A DNA stretch of 64,000 bases, from the NCBI GenBank assembly GCA_012523895.1, contig JAAYSZ010000010.1, forward strand, positions 21,130 through 85,129, in the 5' to 3' direction. Below the pieces are notes generated by a model. The model was not told the DNA's origin, made no database searches, and saw only the letters and a program-made list of their open reading frames with translations. The translations under genes and the position numbers were made by a program. This document shows positions 1 through 9,506 of the stretch, one piece after another; within the stretch, counting starts at the first letter, position 1; each line of letters starts with the position of its first letter. The stretch comes from Erysipelotrichaceae bacterium. Lineage in GTDB: Bacteria > Bacillota_I > Bacilli_A > Erysipelotrichales > Erysipelotrichaceae.

Positions 1-169
1 ATGGTTCCAATAATCCTATTAATAATTTAGCGATAGTACTTTTACCACTTCCATTATGACCAATAATGGTTGTATAACTACCTTCTTTTATCTTAAAGCT
101 AACATTATCAATAGCATTAATATTATCACCATATGAAAAACTTAAGTTATTTACTTCAATAACATTCAA
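1..169 (-). CDS. ecfA1: Energy-coupling factor transporter ATP-binding protein EcfA1 (N-terminal part, cut by window edge)
   Basis: Minus-strand reading from position 169 gives about 56 residues with an ABC ATPase N-terminus: a SFSYG strand at about residues 10-14 and a Walker A motif GHNGSGKST at about residues 38-46, followed by [11 protein letters not shown]. The combination GHNGSGKST(I/L)AKLL-GLL is typical of EcfA1 (CbiO-like) subunits that power vitamin uptake through ECF transporters at the membrane. The start is a TTG at 167-169 with AGGTGAG just upstream. The rest, including Walker B and the signature motif, lies left of the window. In many Bacilli ecfA1 follows rplQ directly; here the two are 20 kb apart. 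Another ABC ATPase is possible. Confidence 0.65.
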   Translation of the reverse strand, partial: MNVIEVNNLSFSYGDNINAIDNVSFKIKEGSYTTIIGHNGSGKSTIAKLLIGLLEP

Positions 170-214
170 TACACTCACCTCAAAGCCTTTACATTATACA
201 ATAATTAAACTTTT

Positions 215-655
215 TTACAAAGCTTCATACAACATCTTTATATGAGGTATATCATCTATTAAAAATTCATCAGAAATCTGTTTAAATCCTTGTAACTCAT
301 AAAATGTTTTTGCATAAACTTGTGCTTCTATTCCTATTTTATTTACATAAAACTTATTTTTTATAAAATTAATACCTTCATTAAGTAATTTACTACCTAA
401 ACCTTTTCTTCTATCCATTGAAATAACTCTACCAATAGAAACATCTTCCATAGTAACATTTTTAGGTACTATTCTTAAATAAGCTTTAATACCATCTTTA
501 TCTTTATAATACATATGATAAGAAACTAAATCCGTATCATCAATTTCCTGATAAGGACAATTTTGTTCAACCACAAAAACAGAAACTCTAAGTTTATATA
601 TATCAAATAATTCTTTTGTATTTAATTCATTAAAATGTTTAACTACTAATTCCAT
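215..655 (-). CDS. elaA: ElaA-family GNAT N-acetyltransferase
   Basis: This 146-residue protein matches the length of E. coli ElaA and carries its N-terminal signature: LRVSVFVVEQNCPYQEID at about residues 22-39. The acetyl-CoA-binding loop follows as IGRVISMDRRKGLGSKLL at about 73-90, and the end is the typical YELQGFKQIS...IPHIKM. The fold predicts acetyl-CoA-dependent acyl transfer in the cytoplasm; the substrate of the family is unknown. A good ribosome binding site (AGGTAGGA) lies 5 nt before the ATG at 655. It is preceded by a terminator for the next gene upstream, so it probably has its own promoter. Confidence 0.9.
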   Translation of the reverse strand: MELVVKHFNELNTKELFDIYKLRVSVFVVEQNCPYQEIDDTDLVSYHMYYKDKDGIKAYLRIVPKNVTMEDVSIGRVISMDRRKGLGSKLLNEGINFIKNKFYVNKIGIEAQVYAKTFYELQGFKQISDEFLIDDIPHIKMLYEAL

Positions 656-671
656 AAATCCTACCTAATTT

Positions 672-691
672 AAAAAAGGCGAATTCGCCTT
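672..691 (-). terminator. Intrinsic terminator after the 691-1185 gene
   Basis: A perfect palindrome with arms AAGGCGAA and TTCGCCTT lies at 676-691. On the minus strand it is followed by six T residues (A run at 672-677). It touches the stop codon of the upstream gene and separates that gene from elaA. Confidence 0.8.
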
Positions 692-1185
692 TATTGTTCT
701 AATACTTCGTATCCTGTATATATACCACCTATTAGATTAACTTGGTTAGCTACATTAAATATCTCACTAACAATTCTTCCTTTTTCACTGAAGAATTTCT
801 TCACCAATATAACATCTTTTTCTTCTTCACCTACATAAGATACTTCATAAGCTTTTTCATCCATTAATGTTACAAAAGCTTTTACATCTGTGTCCACACC
901 AAAAGATGCATAATGTTTAATTTCAACTAAAGTATCATCAGGATAATCTGCTTCAAGTTTATCAGTTTGTCCATAAACTTTTTCAATAAATTTCTTACTT
1001 AAATAAGGATAAAGTTCAGAAATTTCATTTACATCAGCTGAATAACCAACCTCTTCTTCGTCATCTTCAATTTTCACAAATGTTATATCATCATTTTCAC
1101 TAACTTTTAATTCTAATCTCTTTAATAAGTAATATGCTGCACTTCCTCCAGCAACTAACAATCCAAGTATTAAACCTTTTTTCAT
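691..1185 (-). CDS. Hypothetical membrane-anchored acidic protein
   Basis: The 164-residue protein starts with a short basic end (MKK) and one hydrophobic segment at about residues 4-20 (LILGLLVAGGSAAYYLL). A strongly acidic region follows (for example EDDEEEV at about 41-47), and then a soluble domain without motifs I recognise. It is probably anchored by its N-terminus; there is no lipobox cysteine. The start ATG at 1185 has GTGAGGT upstream, and the gene ends at a clear terminator. No function can be assigned. Confidence 0.6.
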   Translation of the reverse strand: MKKGLILGLLVAGGSAAYYLLKRLELKVSENDDITFVKIEDDEEEVGYSADVNEISELYPYLSKKFIEKVYGQTDKLEADYPDDTLVEIKHYASFGVDTDVKAFVTLMDEKAYEVSYVGEEEKDVILVKKFFSEKGRIVSEIFNVANQVNLIGGIYTGYEVLEQ

Positions 1186-1243
1186 ATAAGATACCTCACT
1201 TTAATTTATTTTAACATAATACAAAAATAATTAAAACACGCAA

Positions 1244-2227
1244 TTATAAACACTTAATTATAGCTACTGTATTACTTGCGGCACCTTTTCTAATCTGATC
1301 ACCACTACAGAATAATGAGTAACCACCTATTACTTTATCTTCTCTAATTCTACCAACTTCAATGATATCGTTGTTACTAGTACTTAAAGGCATAGGATAA
1401 ACATTATTAGCTCCATCATCCACTAATTTAACGCCCTTACTACTTGCGACTGCTTCTCTAACTTCTTCTATTGTTAAAGGTTCTTCAGTCGCAAAGCTAA
1501 TAGAAACACTATGACTTCTAATTACAGGAACTCTAACACATGTACAAGTAACATCTAAGTTAGGTAAATGCATTATTTTTCTTCCTTCATTTTGCATTTT
1601 CATTTCTTCATCTGTATATCCATCTTCTAAAAATGCTCCAATACCAGGGATACAATTATATGCGATTTGATGTGCAAAAGTATTAGTTTCAATTTCTTTA
1701 CCATCAATTAATGCTTTAACTTGATTTTCAAGTTCACTAACCCCTGCAACACCAGCACCAGAAACAGCTTGATAAGTGCTAGCTACCATTTTAGTAAGCT
1801 TAGATTTTTTATTAATACCATATAAAGCCATAAATGCAATAATAGTACTACAGTTTGGATTTGCAATAATTCCATTATTCTTTTTTGCATCTTCACCATT
1901 TATCTCTGGAATTACTAAAGGTACATCATCATCTAATCTAAAAGCACTACTATTATCAATCAATACTGCTCCTGCTTTTTTAATAAATGGCGCAAAATAC
2001 TTAGAAGACTTTCCACCTGCTGCACCTATTACAACATCTAAACCATCAAAACTATCTTCTTTAGCTTCGATAACTTTTAAAGTTTCACCTCTAAATTCAA
2101 ACTCTCTTCCAACACTTCTATGGCTTGCCATTAATCTAAGTTCATCAACTTTAATATCTTGTTCAACTAAAGAAACCATAACTTGTTGTCCAACTGCACC
2201 TGTTGCCCCTAAAATACCTATTCTCAT
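1244..2227 (-). CDS. asd: Aspartate-semialdehyde dehydrogenase
   Basis: Asd reduces aspartyl phosphate to aspartate semialdehyde with NADPH, the branch point for threonine, methionine and lysine/diaminopimelate. The 327 residues open with the nucleotide-binding loop GATGAVGQ (7-14). The active-site cysteine is in NPNCST at about residue 126, and QAVSGAG and GRIREDK complete the family signatures. Length is normal. The ATG at 2227 overlaps the lysC stop by 4 nt (ATGA), which indicates translational coupling in a hom-lysC-asd operon. No terminator hairpin is visible downstream. Confidence 0.97.
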   Translation of the reverse strand: MRIGILGATGAVGQQVMVSLVEQDIKVDELRLMASHRSVGREFEFRGETLKVIEAKEDSFDGLDVVIGAAGGKSSKYFAPFIKKAGAVLIDNSSAFRLDDDVPLVIPEINGEDAKKNNGIIANPNCSTIIAFMALYGINKKSKLTKMVASTYQAVSGAGVAGVSELENQVKALIDGKEIETNTFAHQIAYNCIPGIGAFLEDGYTDEEMKMQNEGRKIMHLPNLDVTCTCVRVPVIRSHSVSISFATEEPLTIEEVREAVASSKGVKLVDDGANNVYPMPLSTSNNDIIEVGRIREDKVIGGYSLFCSGDQIRKGAASNTVAIIKCL

Positions 2228-3561
2228 AACGTATCACTCCTTGTAATAAATCTATCATATATACATCTAATAGTTTTTTCAAAATCTTTGTTTTCAACAC
2301 CGATAATAATATCAATCTCATCAGCTGCTTGATTAATAATTCTAATGTTAATGTTGTGAGCACCTAGCTCTCCAAACAATAACCCTGACATTCCAGGTTT
2401 GTTTTTCATCCCTCTACCTACAACCGCAATTAAAGCTATCTTATCGATAACTGTAATATTGTCACAATCTAAATCTTTTTTCAATTTAGAAATAACTTCA
2501 TAAATCACTTTTTCAATACCCTCAGTAGATACAACCACGCTAAATGAATCCACTCCTACTGGTACACTTTCAATAGAAACATTGAAATCCTCAAATACTT
2601 GTAATGTCTTTCTTAAAGCACCAACTTCACTAGAAATCTGAGGTTTATTTAATGTAATTACAGAAAAGTTTTTCTTTCCAGAAATTCCTGTAATAAAATG
2701 AGGAGGTTTTATCGCATCTTGTTTACTACAATCACTTAAAATCATAGTACCAGGATGATCAGGTTTATTAGTATTTCTAATATTAATAGGAATATTCTTT
2801 TCTCTTACAGGAAATATTGCCTCATCATGTAATACATTAGCACCCATGTAACTTAGTTCTCTAAGTTCACTATAAGTAATGTAATCTATAGTCTTAGGAT
2901 TTTTTACAATTCTAGGATCTGCGATTAGCAAACCAGAAACATCTGTCCAATTTTCATAAACATCCGCATTTACAATATTAGCTAAAATAGAACCGCTAAT
3001 ATCACTTCCACCCCTAGACATAACCTTTATTGTTCCATTAGGTAAAGCACCATAGAATCCAGGAATTACAACTTTTTTTCCTTTTTTTATTTTGTTTTTA
3101 AGTAATTCTCCACTTCTTTCAAAATTAACTTCACCACTATAATTAAAAGAAATAACTTCACTTGCATCAATAAACTGAGCATCTAGATATTCAGCTAAAC
3201 ATATTGCGGTTAAGTATTCTCCTCTAGAAACTAAATAATCAACTCCAACTTCTTTATCCATTAATTCTCTAATAATATCAAACTCTTTTTCTAAATTAAC
3301 TTTTAAATTTAGTTCCTTTTTAATACCCATATACTTGTTATAAATCATATTAAATAAATCATCATATGGTACACCATACTTTATATGTGCATGACATAAA
3401 TAAAGTAAGTCAGTAACCTTGTGATCTTCATCATCCGATTTTCCACAAGCACTAGTAATTATAAACATTCTATCTTTATCACTATCAATTATATTCTTAA
3501 CTTTTTTAAACTGTGTAGCACTAGCTACAGAACTTCCACCAAACTTAACTACCTTAATCAT
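2224..3561 (-). CDS. lysC: Aspartate kinase
   Basis: This 445-residue aspartokinase phosphorylates aspartate, the first committed step of the aspartate family pathway. The kinase signature VKFGGSSV is at residues 4-11, and the amino-acid kinase fold runs to about residue 270 (SRGGSDISGS, FPVREKNIPINIRNT). Two ACT domains follow at about 295-445 and are the expected site of feedback inhibition. The gene overlaps hom and asd by 4 nt on each side, so all three are probably made from one transcript in stepwise-coupled fashion. Confidence 0.96.
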   Translation of the reverse strand: MIKVVKFGGSSVASATQFKKVKNIIDSDKDRMFIITSACGKSDDEDHKVTDLLYLCHAHIKYGVPYDDLFNMIYNKYMGIKKELNLKVNLEKEFDIIRELMDKEVGVDYLVSRGEYLTAICLAEYLDAQFIDASEVISFNYSGEVNFERSGELLKNKIKKGKKVVIPGFYGALPNGTIKVMSRGGSDISGSILANIVNADVYENWTDVSGLLIADPRIVKNPKTIDYITYSELRELSYMGANVLHDEAIFPVREKNIPINIRNTNKPDHPGTMILSDCSKQDAIKPPHFITGISGKKNFSVITLNKPQISSEVGALRKTLQVFEDFNVSIESVPVGVDSFSVVVSTEGIEKVIYEVISKLKKDLDCDNITVIDKIALIAVVGRGMKNKPGMSGLLFGELGAHNINIRIINQAADEIDIIIGVENKDFEKTIRCIYDRFITRSDTL

Positions 3562-4703
3562 AACGAAACTCCTGCCACAAACATATTTTTATCATCTGTC
3601 TTTTCAATTAAATCCTTTAATTTAAATAAATCCATAGGTTCAGTAATGATTACATCAGAATCAATTTCTTTATGAATATATTCTTTAAAATACTCTAAGT
3701 TTTTAGTTCTTACATAAAACTTACTCATATATTCTTCATTATTAATCTTTACATCATTATCTTTATTTATTTCTAAATCTTCATTATTTAAAAGTGAAAC
3801 AATATCTTGAACTACTGCATGAGCTGTAGGAAACTTTCCAGCACCTTGTCCAATATAAGATGCAACACCTAAATTTTCACTCTTAAATTCAACACAATTC
3901 AAATTAGAATGAACATGAGCTAAGGTATCATTATTAGTGATATATTCAGGTAAAACAAAAACCTGTACATGACCTTCTTTTTTAATACCCCTACCAACTA
4001 ATTTAAGTGTTGATTGATGTCTTTTCCCAAAATAAATATCTCTTTGATTAACTGTTCTAACACCAAATGTTGTAATATCATCTAAATTCAACGATGTATC
4101 CCAAACCATATTTCCAGTTAAGCAACATTTATATTTAACATCATGACCATCTATATCATCACTAGGATCACTTTCCGCATAACCAAGTTTTTGAGCTTCA
4201 ACCAATACTGAATCAAAACTTTCACCCTCTTTAAACATCTTATCTAAAATAAAGTTTGTAGTACCATTAAATATACCAATAAAATCATTAATCTCATCAA
4301 CTCTTCTTGTATGTCTTATATTAGACATTACAGGAATACCACCACCAACACTAGCTTCAAAAATAACATTTACACCATTTTTCTTAGCCAACTCTACTAT
4401 TTCATCATAATAAGTAGCCATTACTTTCTTATTACTAGTAACTACATGTTTTTTCATATTTAAAGCTTTAGAGATACATAAAAAAGGAAATTCCAATCCA
4501 CCTAAGCACTCAACCACTATATCAATATCATCATCTAAAGCATCATCAATATTAAAAACCATTCTTTCATCAGTAGCTTCACTACTATCTTTTACAAGAA
4601 TTTTTTTAATCTCTAACTGTTTAGTAAACTGTGTATTACCCTTATCTATAATATTAGAAACACCGCTTCCAACATTACCATGTCCTAATAACGCAATCTT
4701 CAT
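3558..4703 (-). CDS. hom: Homoserine dehydrogenase, short C-terminus
   Basis: Hom reduces aspartate semialdehyde to homoserine with NAD(P)H. The Rossmann loop GHGNVGSGV is at residues 7-15; the catalytic domain shows ASVGGGIPV, IFNGTTNFIL, AESDPSDDIDGHD and KYKCCLTGN. At 381 residues it is shorter than the usual ACT-bearing enzymes of about 430. The last 60 residues keep only the beginning of an ACT-like region (SKFYVRTKN...), so feedback control may be reduced. The ATG at 4703 has AGGAGGGAC upstream. It is the first gene of hom-lysC-asd, divergent from thrC. Confidence 0.93.
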   Translation of the reverse strand: MKIALLGHGNVGSGVSNIIDKGNTQFTKQLEIKKILVKDSSEATDERMVFNIDDALDDDIDIVVECLGGLEFPFLCISKALNMKKHVVTSNKKVMATYYDEIVELAKKNGVNVIFEASVGGGIPVMSNIRHTRRVDEINDFIGIFNGTTNFILDKMFKEGESFDSVLVEAQKLGYAESDPSDDIDGHDVKYKCCLTGNMVWDTSLNLDDITTFGVRTVNQRDIYFGKRHQSTLKLVGRGIKKEGHVQVFVLPEYITNNDTLAHVHSNLNCVEFKSENLGVASYIGQGAGKFPTAHAVVQDIVSLLNNEDLEINKDNDVKINNEEYMSKFYVRTKNLEYFKEYIHKEIDSDVIITEPMDLFKLKDLIEKTDDKNMFVAGVSL

Positions 4704-4723
4704 AATTTAACTGTCCCTCCTAG

Positions 4724-4739
4724 AAAAACACTTGTTTTT
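4724..4739. promoter_or_regulatory. Inverted repeat in the hom leader, candidate operator
   Basis: Arms AAAAACA and TGTTTTT flank a CT at 4731-4732. The repeat lies 5-20 nt inside the predicted hom transcript start (about 4744) and upstream of thrC, where one regulator could block both divergent genes. AT-rich chance pairing is possible. Confidence 0.35.
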
Positions 4740-4750
4740 GCAATAAAAAC

Positions 4751-4779
4751 ATAGTATCATTTTTTTTAGATGTAATCAA
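4751..4779 (-). promoter_or_regulatory. Promoter of hom-lysC-asd
   Basis: On the minus strand TTGATT (4774-4779) and TACTAT (4751-4756) are separated by exactly 17 nt, placing the start near 4744 and leaving a leader of about 40 nt. The -35 box overlaps the thrC ribosome binding site. Confidence 0.6.
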
Positions 4780-4789
4780 GGAGAATATT

Positions 4790-6265
4790 ATGCGTAAATT
4801 TGTAAGCACAAGAAATAAAGAAAATGTTGTTTTTTCAAAAGAGGCAATCATTTTAGGCCTCGCTAAAGATGGTGGCTTATATACACCAATTGATTTAAGT
4901 GATATCAAGATAGATTTAAACAAATGTTTATATTCAAATTATAAAGAACTTGCGACATACATACTTTCAAGTATTTTTAATGACTTTACTAGAGAAGAAA
5001 TAAAATCATGTGTAACTCATGCATACACAAAATCTTTTAAAACAGATGAAATTACTCCATTAACTAAAATAGGTAAAGACTTTTTATTAGAACTTTATCA
5101 TGGACCAACTTCCGCATTTAAAGATGTAGCTCTTACAATTCTTCCACATTTATTAAGTACTGCTTATAAATCCTATGACAAAAATAAAAAAATCTATATT
5201 TTAACAGCTACTAGTGGTGATACAGGAAAAGCTGCACTAGAAGCATTTAAAAATGTAGAAAACACATATATTACAGTATTTTATCCAAAAGATGGAGTAA
5301 GTGAAATTCAAGAAAAACAAATGAATACTACTACAGGAAATAATGTTGATGTAGTATCTATTGTAGGTAACTTTGATGATTGCCAAAGACTAGTTAAAAC
5401 AATATATGAAGATAAAGAAATTCATGATAATTATCAAAATGTACAATTATCAAGCGCCAATTCAATTAATATTGGAAGACTTATGCCACAAGTAGTTTAC
5501 TATTTTAAAGCATATAGTAACCTTGTAAAAAATAGATTTATTAAAATGAATGATAAAGTTAATTTTATTGTACCTACTGGAAACTTTGGAGATATCCTTG
5601 CAGGATATATTGCAAAACTAATTGGATGTCCTATTAATAAATTAATATGTGCATCTAATAAAAATAATGTATTAGTCGATTTTATTAATACAGGTGTTTA
5701 CGATATAAATAGACAATTTTATACTACAATGTCTCCATCAATGGATATATTAATATCAAGTAATTTAGAAAGATTACTATTTATGTTAAGTGACTTTGAT
5801 GATAAAAAAATCAAACAATATATGGACGATTTAAAAACAAAAGGTAAATATGAAATAGATAAAGAAACATTAGCTAAACTACAAGAATCATTTGTTGGTA
5901 TTTATGTAAATGAAGAAGAATGTATAAAAGCAATGCATCAAGCATTCCATGAAAACAATAGATTAATCGATCCTCATACTGCTATTGCATATCATGCTAG
6001 TCATAAATACATTGATAAACATAAAAATATTATTCTTGCTACAGCATCACCTTTTAAATTTTCTAACAGTGTATTTAGTTCTATAACTAAAACATTTGTA
6101 AAAAGTGAAATAGTCGCAATGAATGAACTATCTAAAATATCAAAAGAAGAAATACCTTTAAATTTAAAAAATATAAACAAATTAGAAATATTACACAATA
6201 AAACTATCAACATTGATGAAGGAAGAGATTATGTAATTGAAAGGATAAAAGAATTAAATGATTAA
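4790..6265 (+). CDS. thrC: Threonine synthase
   Basis: ThrC converts O-phosphohomoserine to threonine with pyridoxal phosphate. The 491-residue protein fits the bacterial type I family: an N-terminal domain (FVSTRN...GGLYTP), the cofactor-lysine motif HGPTSAFKD at about 103-111, the phosphate loop TATSGDTGKAA at about 139-149, and the late motif VPTGNFGDILAGY. The ATG at 4790 has AAGGAGA upstream. It overlaps the start of thrB by 8 nt, so the two are co-translated; the ACT protein follows directly. It is divergent from hom. Confidence 0.97.
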   Translation: MRKFVSTRNKENVVFSKEAIILGLAKDGGLYTPIDLSDIKIDLNKCLYSNYKELATYILSSIFNDFTREEIKSCVTHAYTKSFKTDEITPLTKIGKDFLLELYHGPTSAFKDVALTILPHLLSTAYKSYDKNKKIYILTATSGDTGKAALEAFKNVENTYITVFYPKDGVSEIQEKQMNTTTGNNVDVVSIVGNFDDCQRLVKTIYEDKEIHDNYQNVQLSSANSINIGRLMPQVVYYFKAYSNLVKNRFIKMNDKVNFIVPTGNFGDILAGYIAKLIGCPINKLICASNKNNVLVDFINTGVYDINRQFYTTMSPSMDILISSNLERLLFMLSDFDDKKIKQYMDDLKTKGKYEIDKETLAKLQESFVGIYVNEEECIKAMHQAFHENNRLIDPHTAIAYHASHKYIDKHKNIILATASPFKFSNSVFSSITKTFVKSEIVAMNELSKISKEEIPLNLKNINKLEILHNKTINIDEGRDYVIERIKELND

Positions 6266-7127
6266 GATTAAAGTTCCTGCAACTAGCGCAAACCTTGGAG
6301 TAGGTTTTGATACTTTAGGTATTGCGTTAAACATTTATAATGTTTTCTATGTAAAAGAAAGTGATTCATTAATAATAGAAGGTGTAGATAAAAAATATCA
6401 AAACAGAGATAACCTATTTATGGTTGCTTTTGATAAGGTAAATGAAAAACTAAACACCTTTAAAAATATTCACTTAAAAATAGAAACAAATATACCTATA
6501 GCTAGAGGTTTAGGTTCTAGTGCTTCTTTAATAGTGGCTGGTGCAACAGCTGCCAACTATTTAAATAATAATAAACTTTCAACACAAGAAATATTTCAAA
6601 TATGTACTTCTATTGAAGGACATCCTGACAATATAGCTCCTGCTTTATTTGGAGGCTTCACTTCTAGTTTTATGCATAATAATATTCCTTATACTAAAAA
6701 AATAGATGTTCATAAGAAATATAAATTTACTGTTTTAATTCCTGATTTTGAAGTTTCAACTAATCAAGCTAGGTCAGTATTACCCTCTTCTTATTCAAGA
6801 GAAGATACTGTTTCTAACTTATCTAATATTATCAGTCTATGTTTATCATTAAATGATGGTGACGATAAAATATTGAAAATATCAAACAATGATAAAATAC
6901 ATGAACCTTATAGAAAAACATTAATTCCTGATTTTGATTTATTAAAGAAAGAATGTCTTAATAAAGGTGCATATACATTTATGATAAGTGGATCAGGTTC
7001 TACTTGTTTAACAATATCTAATGATGATAACTTTTCTAAAAAAATAGATACTTCTAAATGTAAAAACAATTGGGAATTAATAGATTGTAAAATTCATAAT
7101 TCTTTAGTTGAAGTGGAGGAGTTATAG
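6258..7127 (+). CDS. thrB: Homoserine kinase (GHMP family)
   Basis: ThrB makes O-phosphohomoserine for ThrC. The 289 residues start with VPATSANLGVGFDTLGIALN, the homoserine kinase N-terminal signature. The GHMP ATP-binding loop is PIARGLGSSASL at about 80-91, and the C-terminal glycine-rich motif is MISGSGSTCL at about 241-250. Length is usual. It overlaps thrC by 8 nt, and its stop abuts the start of the ACT protein, giving a three-gene operon. Confidence 0.96.
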   Translation: MIKIKVPATSANLGVGFDTLGIALNIYNVFYVKESDSLIIEGVDKKYQNRDNLFMVAFDKVNEKLNTFKNIHLKIETNIPIARGLGSSASLIVAGATAANYLNNNKLSTQEIFQICTSIEGHPDNIAPALFGGFTSSFMHNNIPYTKKIDVHKKYKFTVLIPDFEVSTNQARSVLPSSYSREDTVSNLSNIISLCLSLNDGDDKILKISNNDKIHEPYRKTLIPDFDLLKKECLNKGAYTFMISGSGSTCLTISNDDNFSKKIDTSKCKNNWELIDCKIHNSLVEVEEL

Positions 7128-7565
7128 ATGTCTAAAGATTATTTGATAGTACATAAAAAAGTATTGCCTGATTACTTTATTAAGGTAATTGAAGTTAATC
7201 AAGCAATGAAAGAAAAAAAGTACCCAAATATTACTGAAGCTGTAAAAGCTGTAGGCATATCTAGGAGCACTTATTACAAATATAAGGATTATGTGTTTTT
7301 ACCTGAAGAAAGCAAAATTACTAGAAAAGCAATTTTAAGCATAGATTTAGTTCATCATTCAGGAAGTTTATCAAGTGTACTAAATGTTATTAAGAAAAAT
7401 GAAATAAGTATCCTTACAATATCCCAATCTTTACCTGTACATGAAATCGCAAATGTAATAATATCAATAGACATTACAGATATAAATATAAAGATGAGTG
7501 AATTGATTAAGGAACTTAATGTTTTAAAACAAGTAAAAGATATTAAATTAATCGCCTTTGAATAG
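7128..7565 (+). CDS. ACT domain protein, PheB/UPF0735 family
   Basis: The 145 residues have a short helix-turn-helix-like N-terminus (ITEAVKAVGISRSTYYKYKDYVF at about 33-55) and a C-terminal ACT domain (about 68-143). The layout and the conserved start YLIVHKKVLPDYFIKV match the UPF0735 family, sometimes called PheB. The family's role is unproven, but ACT domains bind amino acids, and its place directly behind thrB suggests control linked to threonine or the aspartate family. The start ATG follows the thrB stop with no gap; GGAGGAG inside thrB is its ribosome binding site. Confidence 0.85.
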   Translation: MSKDYLIVHKKVLPDYFIKVIEVNQAMKEKKYPNITEAVKAVGISRSTYYKYKDYVFLPEESKITRKAILSIDLVHHSGSLSSVLNVIKKNEISILTISQSLPVHEIANVIISIDITDINIKMSELIKELNVLKQVKDIKLIAFE

Positions 7566-7587
7566 TGAAATCACTATTCTTTTTTTA
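7560..7587. terminator. Bidirectional terminator between thrCB and the methyltransferase gene
   Basis: Nine-bp arms GAATAGTGA (7560-7568) and TCACTATTC (7571-7579) are followed by seven T on the plus strand. The convergent minus-strand gene ends inside the hairpin at 7574. Confidence 0.85.
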
Positions 7588-8143
7588 TGATTATTATTCC
7601 ATCACCAATATCTTTATAATATTTTACATTATAATCACTATCTAACATTTCATCTCTAAATTTTTTGATTTTTCTTACTAATGCTCTAGTATTTCTATTA
7701 TTTGTTAGATTTGGATTATCAACCATCCCATGAAAATTAATATTATCAAACACAAAATAACCTTTATCTACATTATTAAAAAACATTTCAAAATGTTTTT
7801 TATATTGAGCCTTAGGCCCATCTATAAACACAAGATCATATTTTTTATCACTATTAAACTTTAGTGCATCTAAATTATAAATATTTATTCTCTTATCTAA
7901 ATTAAATTTATTAATATTATCTAATGCTAGTAGATATCTTTCTTTATCTAATTCAACAGTATCAATAAAAATATCATCACTAACATTAGCCATCATAATA
8001 GAAGAAAAACCAATACCACTACCTATTTCTAAAATATTTTTAACATTATTTTCTTTAATAAAATCCACAAGAAAAGAAATACCTTCATCCATCATAATAG
8101 GTACATCATTTTCTTTCGCAAATTTTTTAATCATTTCAATCAT
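7574..8143 (-). CDS. SAM-dependent O-methyltransferase family protein (TrmR/YrrM-like)
   Basis: The 189 residues form a class I methyltransferase: motif I is EIGSGIGFSSIMMA (about 40-53), the acidic ribose-binding residue is in DTVELDKERYLLA (about 61-73), and motif IV is KYDLVFIDGPKAQYKKHFE (about 102-120). The pattern matches the O-methyltransferase family that includes TrmR, which methylates 5-hydroxyuridine in tRNA; catechol-type substrates are an alternative. The start shares one base with the stop of the UPF0210 gene, so it is translationally coupled. Confidence 0.8.
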   Translation of the reverse strand: MIEMIKKFAKENDVPIMMDEGISFLVDFIKENNVKNILEIGSGIGFSSIMMANVSDDIFIDTVELDKERYLLALDNINKFNLDKRINIYNLDALKFNSDKKYDLVFIDGPKAQYKKHFEMFFNNVDKGYFVFDNINFHGMVDNPNLTNNRNTRALVRKIKKFRDEMLDSDYNVKYYKDIGDGIIIIKKE

Positions 8144-9498
8144 TAATTTTTCAAACTTTGCATTGGTGCAGGAATTTTCCCACCCCTATTAATCATATCA
8201 CTACAAGAAAACTTAGAAACATTCATAATAGGTCCAGTTCCAAGTAATCCTCCAAACTCCAACACATCTCCTTTTTGATCTATTGCAGGAATTATCCTAA
8301 CTGCAGTTGTTTTATTATTAACCATACCTATAGCGGCTTCATCCGCAATAATTCCAGAAATAGTTTCACTACTTGTATCACCAGGTACAACAATCATATC
8401 TAGACCAACTGAACAAACAGCCGTCATTGCTTCAAGCTTTTCTAAATTTAATGAACCTGCATTAACTGCCTCAATCATACCTGCATCTTCTGATACAGGA
8501 ATAAAAGCACCACTAAGCCCACCAACAGAAGAGCTAGCCATAACTCCACCTTTTTTAACTGCATCATTAAGCATTGCAAGACATGCTGTACTACCAGGTC
8601 CTCCACATTTTTCTAAACCCATCTCTTCAAGAATATAAGCTACTGAATCACCTACTGCAGGAGTAGGCGCTAAAGATAAATCTACTATTCCAAAAGGAAC
8701 ATTCAATCTTTCACTAGCTATACTTCCAACTAACTGTCCCATTCTTGTAATCTTAAATGCAGTCTTTTTAATAATCTCCGCAAGCTCATTCATACTCTTA
8801 TCTTTACCAGCATCTTTAATCGCATTTCTTACAACATTAGGACCACTAACACCAACATTTAATACAACTTCTGGCTCACTTATTCCATGAAATGCTCCTG
8901 CCATAAAAGGATTATCTTCTACCGCATTACAAAACACTACTAATTTTGTAGCACCAATACATGCTCTATCTTTTGTAAGATTGGCAGTTTCTACAATAAC
9001 TTCTCCCATCTTTTTAACCGCATCCATATTAATGCCTGCTTTAGTAGAACCAATGTTAACACTACTACAAACAATGTCTGTAACACTTAACGCCTTAGGA
9101 ATCGACTCTATAAGCTCTTTCTCGCCCTTTGTAATACCTTTTTGAACTAATGCACTATATCCACCAATAAAGTCCACACCGACCTTCTTAGCAGCCTTAT
9201 CAAGTGCAACAGCATACTTAACACAATCTCCACCACTAACACTTTGTAATAAGCTAATAGGTGTTACAGAAATTCTTTTATTTATAATAGGAATTCCATA
9301 TTCCTTAGATATATCATTACCAACCTTAACTAAATCTCTTGCATATCTAACAATCTTTTCATAAACTTTATCACATGCTTTATCAATATCTGTATCAGCA
9401 CAATCTAATAAAGAAATTCCCATTGTAATAGTTCTAATATCAAGGTTTTGTTCCTCAATCATTTTTATTGTTTCTAAAATATCGTTTTTATTAATCAT
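8143..9498 (-). CDS. UPF0210 (DUF711, PFL) family protein
   Basis: The 451-residue length and motifs such as [69 protein letters not shown] and [19 protein letters not shown] are those of UPF0210, a glycyl-radical-like fold found in many anaerobes. The biochemical role is not established. As in many Firmicutes it sits directly after an ACT-domain UPF0237 gene (8-nt gap), which suggests the two work together, perhaps with the ACT protein sensing a small molecule. Confidence 0.9.
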   Translation of the reverse strand: MINKNDILETIKMIEEQNLDIRTITMGISLLDCADTDIDKACDKVYEKIVRYARDLVKVGNDISKEYGIPIINKRISVTPISLLQSVSGGDCVKYAVALDKAAKKVGVDFIGGYSALVQKGITKGEKELIESIPKALSVTDIVCSSVNIGSTKAGINMDAVKKMGEVIVETANLTKDRACIGATKLVVFCNAVEDNPFMAGAFHGISEPEVVLNVGVSGPNVVRNAIKDAGKDKSMNELAEIIKKTAFKITRMGQLVGSIASERLNVPFGIVDLSLAPTPAVGDSVAYILEEMGLEKCGGPGSTACLAMLNDAVKKGGVMASSSVGGLSGAFIPVSEDAGMIEAVNAGSLNLEKLEAMTAVCSVGLDMIVVPGDTSSETISGIIADEAAIGMVNNKTTAVRIIPAIDQKGDVLEFGGLLGTGPIMNVSKFSCSDMINRGGKIPAPMQSLKN

Positions 9499-9506
9499 GT
9501 AATCAC

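Noticed and set aside
1186..1243. Possible promoter in the asd to 691-1185 gap
   Set aside because: TAAAAT is present but no -35 box at the right distance could be found.
1776..2246. Long plus-strand frame opposite asd
   Set aside because: It is antisense to a clear asd gene, has no ribosome binding site and no recognisable protein.
4730..4760. thrC promoter (TTGTTT with TAGTAT)
   Set aside because: The spacer is only 14 nt, so the pairing is not credible; the opposite-strand hom promoter is much better.
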